A stretch of 64,000 nucleotides of DNA from Streptomyces flaveus (GTDB taxonomy: Bacteria; Actinomycetota; Actinomycetes; Streptomycetales; Streptomycetaceae). The position numbers were made by a program, and so were the translations under genes. Where the stretch lies: NCBI RefSeq assembly GCF_014647675.1, contig NZ_BMPQ01000002.1:171065-235064 (forward strand), read 5' to 3'. Positions 1 to 7,829 of this stretch are shown one piece after another. Numbering within the stretch: position 1 is the first letter of the stretch; each line of letters opens with the position of its first letter. Under the pieces are notes generated by a model. The model was not told the origin of the DNA, ran no database searches, and saw nothing but the letters and a program-made list of their open reading frames with translations.

Positions 1-555
1 CCAGATCGAGACGGGCTTCACACCGCCCGGGAAGTACGCGCCGGCCGGGGAGGCGATGACCATGAACAGGTACTCGTTCGCGGGCTTCACACCCAGACCG
101 ACCTCGGTCGCGATCATGAACGGGCGCAGATAGAGCGACTCCTCGCCGCCGTGCGCCGGCACCCATGCCTTGTCCTGCTGGACGAGCAGGTCACAGGCCT
201 CGATGAACGTCTCGACGGGCAGCTCGGGCATGGCGAGACGGCGGGCGGACCGCTGGAAGCGTTCGGCGTTCTTCTCGGGACGGAAGGTGGCGACCGAGCC
301 GTCCGGCTGCCGGTAGGCCTTCAGCCCCTCGAAGATCTCCTGCGCGTAGTGCAGGACGTTGGTCGCGGGGTCGAGGGAGAGCGGCCCGTACGGCGTGAGC
401 TGCCCGTCGTGCCAGCCGCGGCCCTCGGTCCACTTGATCGTCACCATGTGGTCGGTGAAGTGGCGGCCGAACCCGGGGCTGGCGAGGATCGCCTCCCGCT
501 CCGCGTCGGAGAGCGGGTGCGCGGAGGGCTTGAGCTCGATCGTGGGCGTCGTCAT
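1..555 (-). CDS. ilvE: Branched-chain amino-acid aminotransferase, N-terminal part (runs off left edge)
   Basis: Only the first 185 codons lie in the window. PLP fold-type IV transaminase that moves an amino group between glutamate and the 2-oxo acids of Leu, Ile and Val, the last step of branched-chain synthesis in the cytosol. The reading frame begins [15 protein letters not shown] at an ATG (555-553) preceded by AAGGAC at an 8-nt spacing. It carries the family stretches [20 protein letters not shown] and [10 protein letters not shown]; the PLP lysine lies further on, outside the window. It follows leuB on the same strand, but a terminator-like hairpin lies between them, so it probably has its own promoter in 556-750. 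Identification by motifs and context; confident. Confidence 0.93.
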   Translation of the reverse strand, partial: MTTPTIELKPSAHPLSDAEREAILASPGFGRHFTDHMVTIKWTEGRGWHDGQLTPYGPLSLDPATNVLHYAQEIFEGLKAYRQPDGSVATFRPEKNAERFQRSARRLAMPELPVETFIEACDLLVQQDKAWVPAHGGEESLYLRPFMIATEVGLGVKPANEYLFMVIASPAGAYFPGGVKPVSIW

Positions 556-651
556 GAGTGGTTGTCCTTCACCGGTTTGTTTGTGACGGGCCGCGCTCAC
601 GCCCGTACCGACCGATGGCCAGTGCGAGGACGTCCGAGCATTCCCTTGATC

Positions 652-690
652 CGCGGCTCCGCGTTCGATTATCTCGCGAGCGGAGCCGTG
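652..690. other. Inverted repeat in the ilvE upstream region
   Basis: Arms 655-662 (GGCTCCGC) and 680-687 (GCGGAGCC) pair perfectly and extend outwards to 652/690 with one G-T pair; the loop is 17 nt. It sits 97-135 bp before the ilvE start. It could be an operator or part of a 5' leader. I looked for a Leu/Ile/Val-rich leader peptide here and found none. Function unknown. Confidence 0.35.
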
Positions 691-751
691 GAGGATATGG
701 GTGTGAATGCGGCCCAGGGGATGATGGTGGCACCCGGTGAGGCATAGGAAA

Positions 752-782
752 AGCCGCCGGGTGCGGAAGCGACCCGGCGGCT
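752..782 (-). terminator. Intrinsic terminator after leuB
   Basis: An 11-bp perfect stem (752-762 with 772-782) closes a 9-nt loop and is followed in the leuB direction by TTTT (752-749). It begins 18 bp after the leuB stop codon and separates leuB from ilvE. Confidence 0.8.
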
Positions 783-799
783 GGCGAGAGCGCGGCGGG

Positions 800-1840
800 T
801 CAGCCGGCTACTCGTACGGCGAGCGCGTCGCCGATTTCGTCGGTCGTACGGGTCGTGGTGCCGCGCTCCGCGAGGTCGGCGGAGACGGCGTCCTCGATGC
901 GGGCGGCCTCGGTCTCGAAGCCGAGGTGACGCAGCAGGAGGGCGACGGACAGGACGGTGGCGGAGGGGTCGGCCTTGCCCTGGCCCGCGATGTCGGGCGC
1001 CGAGCCGTGCACCGGCTCGAACATCGACGGGAACTCGCCGGAGGGGTTGATGTTCCCGCTCGCGGCGACGCCGATGCCGCCGGAGACGGCCGCGGCGAGG
1101 TCAGTGATGATGTCGCCGAAGAGGTTGTCGGTGACGATCACGTCGAAGCGCTCGGGCTGCGTGACGAGGTAGATCGTCGCCGCGTCCACGTGCATGTACT
1201 CGGTGGTGACGTCGGGGAACTCCTCGGCCACCTTGTTGAAGACGTTGGTCCACAGGTGACCCGCGAAGGCCAGCACGTTGTTCTTGTGGATCAGCGCCAG
1301 CTTCTTGCGCGGGCGGGCCTGCGCGCGGGCGAAGGCGTCGCGGACGACGCGCTCGACACCGAAGGCCGTGTTGACGGAGACCTCGGTGGCGACCTCGTGC
1401 GGGGTGCCCTTGCGGATCGTGCCGCCGTTGCCGGTGTACGGGCCCTCGGTGCCCTCGCGGACCACGACGAAGTCGATCTCGGGCTGGCCCGCGAGCGGGG
1501 TGGCGACGCCCTGCAGGAGCTTCGACGGACGCAGGTTGACGTGGTGGTCGAAGAGGAAGCGGAGCTTGAGCAGGAAGCCGCGCTCGAGAACGCCTGACGG
1601 GACCGACGGGTCACCGATCGCGCCGAGCAGGATCGCGTCGTGCTTCTTGAGCGCGTCGACGTCCGCGTCGGTGAGGGTCTCTCCGGTGGCGTGGTAACGC
1701 TTGGCACCGAAGTCGTACTCCTTGGTCTCCAGCTTCACATCCTGCGGAAGGACGGCGGAGAGCACCTTCAGGCCCTGGGCAACGACCTCTCGGCCGATGC
1801 CGTCACCGGGGATCACTGCGAGATTGAGGCTGCGAGACAT
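800..1840 (-). CDS. leuB: 3-isopropylmalate dehydrogenase
   Basis: Oxidatively decarboxylates 3-isopropylmalate to 2-oxoisocaproate with NAD+, the third leucine-specific step. 346 aa, the short actinobacterial form. Motifs in order: GDGIGREV near residue 14, [16 protein letters not shown] near 75, the substrate-binding arginine region HHVNLRPSK near 100, [14 protein letters not shown] near 127, and the metal-binding run [15 protein letters not shown] near 215-230. NAD-binding [18 protein letters not shown] follows near 275. The ATG at 1840 is preceded by GGAGGAG and AGGG. Next gene downstream on the strand is ilvE, its pathway partner, after a terminator. The upstream 178 bp are shared with a divergent phosphatase gene. 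No oddities seen. Confidence 0.95.
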   Translation of the reverse strand: MSRSLNLAVIPGDGIGREVVAQGLKVLSAVLPQDVKLETKEYDFGAKRYHATGETLTDADVDALKKHDAILLGAIGDPSVPSGVLERGFLLKLRFLFDHHVNLRPSKLLQGVATPLAGQPEIDFVVVREGTEGPYTGNGGTIRKGTPHEVATEVSVNTAFGVERVVRDAFARAQARPRKKLALIHKNNVLAFAGHLWTNVFNKVAEEFPDVTTEYMHVDAATIYLVTQPERFDVIVTDNLFGDIITDLAAAVSGGIGVAASGNINPSGEFPSMFEPVHGSAPDIAGQGKADPSATVLSVALLLRHLGFETEAARIEDAVSADLAERGTTTRTTDEIGDALAVRVAG

Positions 1841-2018
1841 ATCGGCACCCTACTCCTCCGTCCCACGGGATGACACGAGACGTCCGCGATACGGACACGT
1901 ATGTACGACCCACGTACGGCCCGTCCACGGCCCGTCGAGTGACACCGCATCGGCCCGTCGGTCTCCGTTCACCCAGAAGTCAGGCCTGTGTTGGGGCTCG
2001 CTGGGAAGTTCTCCCACC

Positions 2019-3620
2019 ATGACTGTTCCACCCGGCGGGTCACCGCCCGAGCACCCCGTCCCGAACGTCGGCATCCCCGAGCAGCTGGCCCGCCGTATGA
2101 GCATGGCGGAGCAGCACGAGTACCTGCGGGCGAGACTGTCGCGGCGGGCGCTGGTGACCGCGGGCGCCTTCGCGGGCGCGGGGCTGCTGGCCGGCTGCAC
2201 GGGCGAGGACTCGGCAAGCCCCGCGCGGACGACGTCCTCACCGGTGACGCATCCCGCGACCGGCCGCGTCCCCGGCTCCGTGGTCGCACCCTTCGGCCGC
2301 CATCTCGCCTTCGGCGCCGACCCGAAGACGCAGATGCGGATCTCCTGGCAGGTGCCCTTCGCCGTCAAGAAGCCCTATGTACGGGTGGGTTCGAAGCCCT
2401 GGGACCTGAGCCGCAGGATCGACGCCGAGGTCCGGGACCTCACCACCCCGTCCCTGTCGAAGAAGCTCCCCGCGGTCGAGCAGTACTACCTGCACGCCGC
2501 CCTCGACGGCCTCAAGCCCGGCACGACGTACTACTACGGCGTCGGCCACGAGGGCTTCGACCCGACGTCGGCCGAACGCCTGTCGACGACCGGCTCGTTC
2601 CGTACGGCGCCCGCGCGCCCCGAGCAGTTCGTGTTCACGGCCTTCGGCGACCAGGGCGTCAGCTACGACGCGCTCGCCAACGACCAGGTGATCCTCGGCC
2701 AGAACCCGTCCTTCCACCTCCACGCGGGCGACATCTGCTACGCGGACACGACGGGCCACGGCAAGGACTCGGACACGTACGACGCCCGCGTCTGGGACCA
2801 GTTCCTCGCGCAGACCGAGTCGGTCGCGAAGTCCGTGCCCTGGATGGTGACGACCGGCAACCACGACATGGAGGCCTGGTACTCCCCCGACGGCTACGGC
2901 GGCCAGGCGGCCCGCTGGTCACTCCCCGACAACGGCTTCGACCCGAAGAAATCGCCGGGCGTCTACTCGTTCACGTACGGCAATGTCGGCATCGTGGCGC
3001 TGGACGCGAACGACGTCTCGTACGAGATACCCGCCAACCTCGGCTACTCGGACGGGAAGCAGAGCGAGTGGCTGGACAAGCGGCTCGGGGAGCTGCGCAA
3101 GTCCGTTGATTTCATCGTGGTGTTCTTCCACCACTGCATGTACTCGACGTCGACGCACGCCTCGGACGGCGGCCTGCGCGACGCCTGGCTGCCGCTGTTC
3201 ACCAAGCACCAGGTGGACCTGGTCATCAACGGGCACAACCACGTCTACGAACGGACCGACGCGATCAAGGGCGGCGAGGTCGGCAAGCGCGTACCCGTGG
3301 GCGCCTCGACGGATCCGACGCGCGACGGGACCGTGTACGTCACCGCGGGCGGCGCCGGCAAGGAGCTGTACGGCTTTCCGGACGGGGTGAAGGACAGCTA
3401 CGAGGGGAAGGTGAACGACCGGGAGTCGGTCGACAGCTTCCGCTGGACCAAGGGGAAGTCGGAGAGCCCGGAGACCGTGGAGTGGTCCCGGGTCCGCTAC
3501 ACCGGCTTCTCGTTCCTCGCGATCGAGGCGGAGACCGGCTCGTCCGCGAAGCTCAAGGTGTCGGCGCTCGCGCAGAACGGCGGGCGCGTCGACTACTTCG
3601 AGGTGCGGCGCGGGAGTTGA
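2019..3620 (+). CDS. Secreted purple-acid-phosphatase-like metallophosphoesterase (Tat lipoprotein)
   Basis: 533 aa from the ATG at 2019; a longer frame runs upstream but the signal sequence argues for this start (an alternative ATG lies at 2098). Around residue 42 there is a twin-arginine stretch SRRALVTAGAF followed by the lipobox LLAGC, so I infer Tat export and lipid anchoring. An N-terminal fibronectin-like PAP domain precedes the calcineurin-like fold. The purple-acid-phosphatase metal motifs are all present in order: FGDQG, GDICYAD, GNHDME, FFHHCMY and GHNHVYER. The protein therefore probably hydrolyses phosphomonoesters outside the cell using a dinuclear metal centre; the real substrate is unknown. 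It is divergent from leuB and ends in its own hairpin. Confidence 0.85.
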   Translation: MTVPPGGSPPEHPVPNVGIPEQLARRMSMAEQHEYLRARLSRRALVTAGAFAGAGLLAGCTGEDSASPARTTSSPVTHPATGRVPGSVVAPFGRHLAFGADPKTQMRISWQVPFAVKKPYVRVGSKPWDLSRRIDAEVRDLTTPSLSKKLPAVEQYYLHAALDGLKPGTTYYYGVGHEGFDPTSAERLSTTGSFRTAPARPEQFVFTAFGDQGVSYDALANDQVILGQNPSFHLHAGDICYADTTGHGKDSDTYDARVWDQFLAQTESVAKSVPWMVTTGNHDMEAWYSPDGYGGQAARWSLPDNGFDPKKSPGVYSFTYGNVGIVALDANDVSYEIPANLGYSDGKQSEWLDKRLGELRKSVDFIVVFFHHCMYSTSTHASDGGLRDAWLPLFTKHQVDLVINGHNHVYERTDAIKGGEVGKRVPVGASTDPTRDGTVYVTAGGAGKELYGFPDGVKDSYEGKVNDRESVDSFRWTKGKSESPETVEWSRVRYTGFSFLAIEAETGSSAKLKVSALAQNGGRVDYFEVRRGS

Positions 3621-3635
3621 GACCCGCGCCGCACC
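3602..3635 (+). terminator. Terminator overlapping the phosphatase stop codon
   Basis: Perfect 13-bp stem, 3602-3614 with 3623-3635, and an 8-nt loop that contains the stop codon. No T-run follows, which is usual for streptomycete hairpin terminators. Confidence 0.6.
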
Positions 3636-3660
3636 ACTTACGGGCGGCTCCCGGAAGGTG

Positions 3661-3701
3661 GGGGCTCAGTGGCCCATCGAAGGTTCGGGGCTCAGTGGCC
3701 C
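3661..3701. repeat. 15-bp direct repeat around the 3' end of a small gene
   Basis: GGGGCTCAGTGGCCC occurs at 3661-3675 and 3687-3701, 26 bp apart. The second copy contains the stop codon of the 43-residue gene on the minus strand; the first lies just downstream of it. It looks like a local duplication of the gene's tail. Confidence 0.6.
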
Positions 3702-3823
3702 GTCGCGCCGCCGTTGTCCCTGCGGTCGAGGGCGCGCTGGAGCGCGGCGGCGGCGTTCTTACGGTCGGACTCGCTCGTACGGGAGACGTGACGGACTCGG
3801 CGGCGGACGGTCGTCTCGGCCAT
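3692..3823 (-). CDS. Small basic protein of 43 residues, function unknown
   Basis: An ATG at 3823 is preceded by AAGGAGTCG at good spacing, and the frame encodes 43 residues beginning MAETTVRRRVRHVSRTSES and ending NGGATGH. It is arginine-rich at the N terminus, lacks a signal peptide, membrane segment or cysteines, and shows normal streptomycete third-position G/C. The strong Shine-Dalgarno site, the codon pattern and a candidate promoter about 150 bp upstream support it as a real gene. I do not recognise a family. It may act on nucleic acid because of its charge, but that is a guess. Confidence 0.6.
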   Translation of the reverse strand: MAETTVRRRVRHVSRTSESDRKNAAAALQRALDRRDNGGATGH

Positions 3824-3973
3824 GGGAAATCGACTCCTTATGACAGCACGGAGTGCAGAAGGGGTTACGAGACGCCGGGTGGGGCGGGGAGCGGTGCCGC
3901 AGGGGTTGCCTGCCTAGGGCTCCGGCTCACGACCGCCATTCGCTTGATCGAGCGAGACGTTCGGCTCCTACAA

Positions 3974-4002
3974 AGCTAAGCGAGGACGGAGCGTCTGTCT
4001 CC
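3974..4002 (-). promoter_or_regulatory. Candidate promoter of the 43-residue gene
   Basis: On the minus strand GAGACA (4002-3997) and TAGCTT (3979-3974) are 17 bp apart, a fair match to -35 and -10 elements. The mRNA leader would be about 145 nt. The interval 3824-4080 otherwise holds no gene that I can support. Confidence 0.35.
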
Positions 4003-4080
4003 ACAATTACTTGGGCTTCCTACTATCTGAGACGGCGAAATGGGTCACACCCCGCTGACCTGCGACGATGCCTGATCCGG

Positions 4081-4620
4081 TCAGAGCACGTCGCCGTCGC
4101 GCCAGTCGAAGACAAGTTCGTACGCGGGGTCGAGCGCACCGGCGGAGGCAGGGCGGAGGAAGAGCCAGACCTCCTCGTCCGGGAGGTGCACGATGCCGTC
4201 CGGGCCGAGCGCGTGGATCCGTCCCGGCCACTCCTGCCAGCCGCGACCGGCATACAGACCCTCGCCCTCGTACGTGGCGGACAGCGCGCCGAGTGCGTAC
4301 GCGCGGTCGATGACCCCTTCCAGGGCGGCCATGACCCGGCCACCGAGCCCTTGGCGCCGGACGTCCGCGCGGACCGCAACGCCCTCGACGTAACCGGTGC
4401 GCAGCGAGCGGCCGTGGTGCAGCACCCGGCGCTGGATCACCGCGCCGTGTGCGGCGAGACCGGTGTCGTCGTGTACGAGGGCGTGGACGCCACCGAGCGT
4501 GTGGTCCCAGTCCTCCTCGCTGAAGTCGCCTTCGAAGGCGTCGTCCAGGAGAGTGCGGACGGCGCGGAGCTCTGCGGGGGCGAGATCGGCCGTGTGAGCG
4601 GTACGCAGTCGGAGGGTCAT
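4081..4620 (-). CDS. GNAT acetyltransferase resembling aminoglycoside 2'-N-acetyltransferase AAC(2')-I
   Basis: 179 aa from the ATG at 4620. The sequence follows the mycobacterial AAC(2')-Ib/Ic family closely along its length, by memory: RTAHTADL at the start, FSEEDWDHTLGGVHAL near 40, GAVIQRRV near 70, the acetyl-CoA site GYVEGVAVRADVRRQGLG near 87-104, LGALSATYEG, LYAGRGWQEWPG and the C-terminal DWRDGDVL. The family transfers acetyl from acetyl-CoA to the 2'-amine of aminoglycosides; the mycobacterial chromosomal copies may also acetylate cell-wall or other amines, so the natural substrate here is open. No Shine-Dalgarno is evident; GATACT lies 6 nt before the ATG, so the mRNA may be leaderless. 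It is divergent from a quinone oxidoreductase. Confidence 0.8.
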   Translation of the reverse strand: MTLRLRTAHTADLAPAELRAVRTLLDDAFEGDFSEEDWDHTLGGVHALVHDDTGLAAHGAVIQRRVLHHGRSLRTGYVEGVAVRADVRRQGLGGRVMAALEGVIDRAYALGALSATYEGEGLYAGRGWQEWPGRIHALGPDGIVHLPDEEVWLFLRPASAGALDPAYELVFDWRDGDVL

Positions 4621-4698
4621 CGCGTCAGTATCGCGGGGGCGGCGGGTGCGGACGGCTCGCTTCGGGAGCACCATGGGGAGTGGAGCGGTTCGCGATTC

Positions 4699-4722
4699 CG
4701 GCTTCGGCTTCGGCTTCGGCTT
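4699..4722 (+). repeat. Four tandem copies of CGGCTT
   Basis: Four exact hexamers lie 16 bp before the start of the oxidoreductase gene, immediately upstream of its GGGAGGGAG ribosome site. Copy number could vary by slippage and may alter the 5' leader. Confidence 0.8.
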
Positions 4723-4737
4723 CGGGAGGGAGACCCG

Positions 4738-5685
4738 ATGACCACCGCACTCCCGCGTACGCGTGTGATGACCCAGCACCGGTTCGGCGGACCGGAGGTT
4801 CTGGTGATCGAGGAGCGGGAGCGGCCCGTTCCAGGTCCGGGTGAGGTGTTGCTGAGGGTGCGTGCGGTGGGGGTCAACGCCCTTGACCGGCTGGTGCGTT
4901 CAGGGGCGGCTCCGGTCCTCGGGGAGCCGCCGTTCACATTGGGTGTCGACGTCTCCGGCGTGGTTGAGGCGACCGGTGAGGGTGTCACGCTCTTCCGCCC
5001 CGGTGACGAGGTCTTCGGCAAGATCCCGGCCGGCGGCTACGCGGAGCACGTCACCGCGCCGGCCGAGCACTTCGCGGCCAAGCCCACGACACTGGACCAC
5101 GTCCACGCGGCAGCCGCGCCCACGGCGACGCTCACCGCCTGGCAGGCCCTCGTCGACCTCGCCCAAGTCGCCCCGGGCACACGTGTGCTGGTGCACGCGG
5201 CGGCGGGCGGTGTCGGCCACGCGGCAGTACAGCTTGCCAAGGCAGAGGGCGCGTACGTCATCGGCACGGCGCGCGCCGACAAACACGGCTTCCTGTACGA
5301 CCTCGGCATCGACGAGGCGGTCGACTACACGGCCACGGACTTCGCCACCGCCGTACACGACATGGACGTGGCCCTCGACCTGATCGGCGGCGACTACGGC
5401 CCGCGCACGCTCAACACCCTGCGTCCCGGTGGCCTGTTGATCTCGGCGATCCCCGGCGACCTCGGCCTCTCCCCCGAGGACGTGGACGCCCGAGGCATGC
5501 GCTTCGCGGTCGTCCAGACGGAGCCGTCGGGCATCCGCCTGGGGAAGATCGCCTCGCTCCTGGCGAGCAATCGCCTGCGTATCCACGTGGAGGCGGTCCT
5601 GCCCTTCACGGAGGCAGCCAAGGCCCATGAGCTGAGCGAGTCCGGACACGTCCAGGGCAAGCTCGTCCTCACGCTCCCGGACTGA
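4738..5685 (+). CDS. NADPH:quinone oxidoreductase / zinc-independent alcohol dehydrogenase (MDR family)
   Basis: 315 aa from the ATG at 4738, preceded by GGGAGGGAG. GroES-like N-terminal domain with VPGPGEVLLRVRAVGVNALD near 28-47 and DVSGVVEATGEGV near 65, then a Rossmann domain with the nucleotide site VLVHAAAGGVGHAAVQLAK near 150. No structural or catalytic zinc cysteines are present, which places it with the quinone-reductase branch of medium-chain dehydrogenases. It probably reduces quinones or enones with NADPH; the physiological substrate cannot be told. The gene stands alone between a divergent acetyltransferase and the GH97 gene. Confidence 0.85.
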   Translation: MTTALPRTRVMTQHRFGGPEVLVIEERERPVPGPGEVLLRVRAVGVNALDRLVRSGAAPVLGEPPFTLGVDVSGVVEATGEGVTLFRPGDEVFGKIPAGGYAEHVTAPAEHFAAKPTTLDHVHAAAAPTATLTAWQALVDLAQVAPGTRVLVHAAAGGVGHAAVQLAKAEGAYVIGTARADKHGFLYDLGIDEAVDYTATDFATAVHDMDVALDLIGGDYGPRTLNTLRPGGLLISAIPGDLGLSPEDVDARGMRFAVVQTEPSGIRLGKIASLLASNRLRIHVEAVLPFTEAAKAHELSESGHVQGKLVLTLPD

Positions 5686-5748
5686 CGCCTTCCTCCGGTC
5701 ACCTCCCACGCTGAAGGTCCGGTCTCTGTACTGAACCATTCGTCAGCA

Positions 5749-5762
5749 ATCCGATGTCTGAT
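5749..5762. promoter_or_regulatory. Imperfect-dyad operator upstream of the GH97 gene (site 1)
   Basis: ATCCGATGTCTGAT has the symmetry ATC-N-GA-NN-TC-N-GAT. The first 12 bases recur at 5812-5823. It also overlaps a second short dyad, GTCTGA (5756-5761) with TCAGAC (5767-5772). The site lies 14 bp upstream of a perfect TTGACA. Confidence 0.55.
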
Positions 5763-5775
5763 GCTGTCAGACTTC

Positions 5776-5781
5776 TTGACA
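5776..5781 (+). promoter_or_regulatory. -35 element of the GH97 promoter
   Basis: TTGACA lies between the two operator-like repeats. The best -10 at a 17-bp spacing is the weak CACCCT (5799-5804), which would put the transcription start close to the second repeat. Confidence 0.45.
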
Positions 5782-5811
5782 CTCCTCAAGAGCCCCTTCA
5801 CCCTCACAGTC

Positions 5812-5825
5812 ATCCGATGTCTGTG
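5812..5825. promoter_or_regulatory. Operator-like repeat upstream of the GH97 gene (site 2)
   Basis: Shares ATCCGATGTCTG with site 1, 63 bp downstream of it, but ends TG instead of AT so one half-site is weaker. It sits just before the ribosome site AGGAGGGG, where a bound repressor would block the start of transcription. Confidence 0.5.
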
Positions 5826-5841
5826 ACAGGAGGGGTTCTAC

Positions 5842-7749
5842 ATGGCGGTCCAACCCCGGGCCCGCACCATCGTGTTGACGCTCTGCTCCGCACTGCTTGC
5901 CACGGCCACCACGGCGCTTCCCGCTCGCGCCGAGGCGCCCGCGGCCCCCGCATCCTGGGAGGTACGCGGCCCACACGGCTCCCCCACGGCCGTGGTGGCT
6001 CTCGACGACGGCCGGCCGACGCTCACCGTGAGACGCGCCGGCCGCACCGTCCTCGAACCGTCCCCGCTCGGCCTCGTCACCGAACAGGCCGACTTCTCCA
6101 AGGACTTGACCTTCACCGGCCGCAGCGACCGCACGATCAACGAGCGCTACACCATCCCAACCGGCAAGTCCCACAAGCGTGTTGCCCGGATGACCGAGTC
6201 CCGCTTCCGCTTCCGTACGGCCGACGGCGCCCGGCTCGACCTGCTCACGCGTGTCGCACCGGACGGCGTCGCCTACCGCTACGTCCTGCCGGGCGACCAC
6301 GGCGACGTCGTACGCGAGGCCTCCGCCTTCACCTTCCCCGCCACGGCCGAGGCCGTCATCAACCGCTATCGCGCGGACAACGAACTCCCCTTCATCCGTT
6401 ACGAGTCGGCAGCCGCCGCGCCTGAGGGCACGTACTCGATGCAGGCTCTCTTCAAGACGGACGGCGGCTACGCCCTGATCGCCGAGTCGGACCTCACCGG
6501 CAGCTACGCGGGCGCCCACCTCACCCACGCGGCCAACTCGCCGACGTACGGCGTGAGTCTGTGGAACGACGAGCCGGTCCAGGCGTCCGGCCCGCTCACC
6601 ACCCCCTGGCGCGCGATGATCACAGGTGACCTGGCGACCGTCACCGAGTCAACCTTCACCGACGACCTCGCCCCCAAGTCCCGGGTCCGCGACACCTCCT
6701 GGGTCAAGCCGGGCGCGGCGCTGTGGACCTGGCTGGCCGGCGGCAAGGAGGCCGGGCAGAGCCTGGAGGCGCAGAAGAAGTACGTGAACTACGCGGCCGA
6801 GCGCAAGTGGCCGTACGAAGTCGTGGACGCGGGCTGGTACTTCAAGCCCGGCGAGTGGGAGGTCATCGACCCGGACTGGCAGACGAACAGCTGGATGCCG
6901 GAGCTGGTGCGCTACGGCAAGGAACGCGGCGTCGGCATCCACGTCTGGCTGCACTACACCCTCCTCACCGACCCCGTCGAACGCGAGAAGTGGCTCTCCA
7001 CGCTGGAGAAGTGGGGCGTCAAGGGCGTGAAGATCGACTTCATGGACTCTGAGTCGCAGGAGCGGATGAGCTGGTACGACGACGTGCTGAAGGACACCGC
7101 GAAGCATCACCTCATGGTCAACTTCCATGGCTCCACGATCCCCAAGGGCATGCAGAGGACCTGGCCGCAGGTCATGACGCTGGAGGGCGTCGGCGGCGAG
7201 GAGAAACGCAACAACACGGCCGCGCAACTGGCCGCGCTGCCCTTCACCCGCAACGTCATCGGCTCCATGGACTTCACCCCGGGCGCCTTCCACCGCCCGT
7301 TCCGCCCCAACGTCCAGTCGGACGCGGGTGAGCTGGGCCTGAGCGTGCTCTACGAGTCCGGCATCCAGAACCTCGCCGGCACTCCGGAGTCGTACGACGC
7401 CCGCCCCGAGGCCCGCCGCTACCTGGAGCAACTCCCCACCGGCTGGGAGGACACCCGCCTGCTCACCGGCGACCCGGGCCGCTCGGCGGTGCTGGCCCGT
7501 CGGTCTGCCGACGGTCGCTGGTTCATAGGCGGTACGTTCGCGGGTGCGGCCCAGAGTGTGGACGTACCCCTGCGTCTCGGTGCGGGCAAGTGGCTCGTGG
7601 AGACCGTCACCGACGGCCCGTCGGGGCTGGTCCGGGAGCCGCACGTCGTCCACGGCGGCGACACACTCACCGTCCCGGTCGTGACGGACGGCGGCTTCGC
7701 GGCCCTTGCCTGCCGCTGGTCCCCGGGCCGCACGACCTGCGACCGCTGA
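5842..7749 (+). CDS. Secreted GH97-family alpha-glycosidase
   Basis: 635 aa. The ATG at 5842 follows AGGAGGGG. A Sec signal peptide (about 30 residues, hydrophobic TIVLTLCSALLATATT, cleavage near PARAEA) indicates secretion. The GH97 N-terminal beta-sandwich, the TIM-barrel and a C-terminal beta-domain follow. Barrel landmarks are AALWTWLAGGKEAG near 293, YEVVDAGWY near 325, the strand-end aspartate in GVKIDFMDSE near 400, NFHGSTIPKGMQRTWP near 430 and MTLEGVGGEE near 450. GH97 enzymes cleave alpha-glucosidic or alpha-galactosidic bonds; the aspartate after GVKI makes me lean to the retaining galactosidase-like group, but I am not sure. Dyad operators flank the promoter, so I infer substrate-controlled repression. 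A strong terminator follows. Confidence 0.88.
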   Translation: MAVQPRARTIVLTLCSALLATATTALPARAEAPAAPASWEVRGPHGSPTAVVALDDGRPTLTVRRAGRTVLEPSPLGLVTEQADFSKDLTFTGRSDRTINERYTIPTGKSHKRVARMTESRFRFRTADGARLDLLTRVAPDGVAYRYVLPGDHGDVVREASAFTFPATAEAVINRYRADNELPFIRYESAAAAPEGTYSMQALFKTDGGYALIAESDLTGSYAGAHLTHAANSPTYGVSLWNDEPVQASGPLTTPWRAMITGDLATVTESTFTDDLAPKSRVRDTSWVKPGAALWTWLAGGKEAGQSLEAQKKYVNYAAERKWPYEVVDAGWYFKPGEWEVIDPDWQTNSWMPELVRYGKERGVGIHVWLHYTLLTDPVEREKWLSTLEKWGVKGVKIDFMDSESQERMSWYDDVLKDTAKHHLMVNFHGSTIPKGMQRTWPQVMTLEGVGGEEKRNNTAAQLAALPFTRNVIGSMDFTPGAFHRPFRPNVQSDAGELGLSVLYESGIQNLAGTPESYDARPEARRYLEQLPTGWEDTRLLTGDPGRSAVLARRSADGRWFIGGTFAGAAQSVDVPLRLGAGKWLVETVTDGPSGLVREPHVVHGGDTLTVPVVTDGGFAALACRWSPGRTTCDR

Positions 7750-7775
7750 CCGGGCCGACCGAACACCGATACGAC

Positions 7776-7811
7776 ACCGCCCCCGCTCCGGAGTCCCGGA
7801 GCGGGGGCGGT
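7776..7811. terminator. Bidirectional terminator between GH97 gene and pruA
   Basis: Perfect 16-bp stem, 7776-7791 with 7796-7811, and an AGTC tetraloop. It lies between two convergent genes and can serve both. Confidence 0.85.
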
Positions 7812-7829
7812 AGTTGAACCCGTGCGGGA

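Noticed and set aside
556..750. Leader-peptide attenuator before ilvE
   Set aside because: Short frames on the minus strand were read; none has a run of Leu, Ile or Val codons, and no terminator with a U-run follows.
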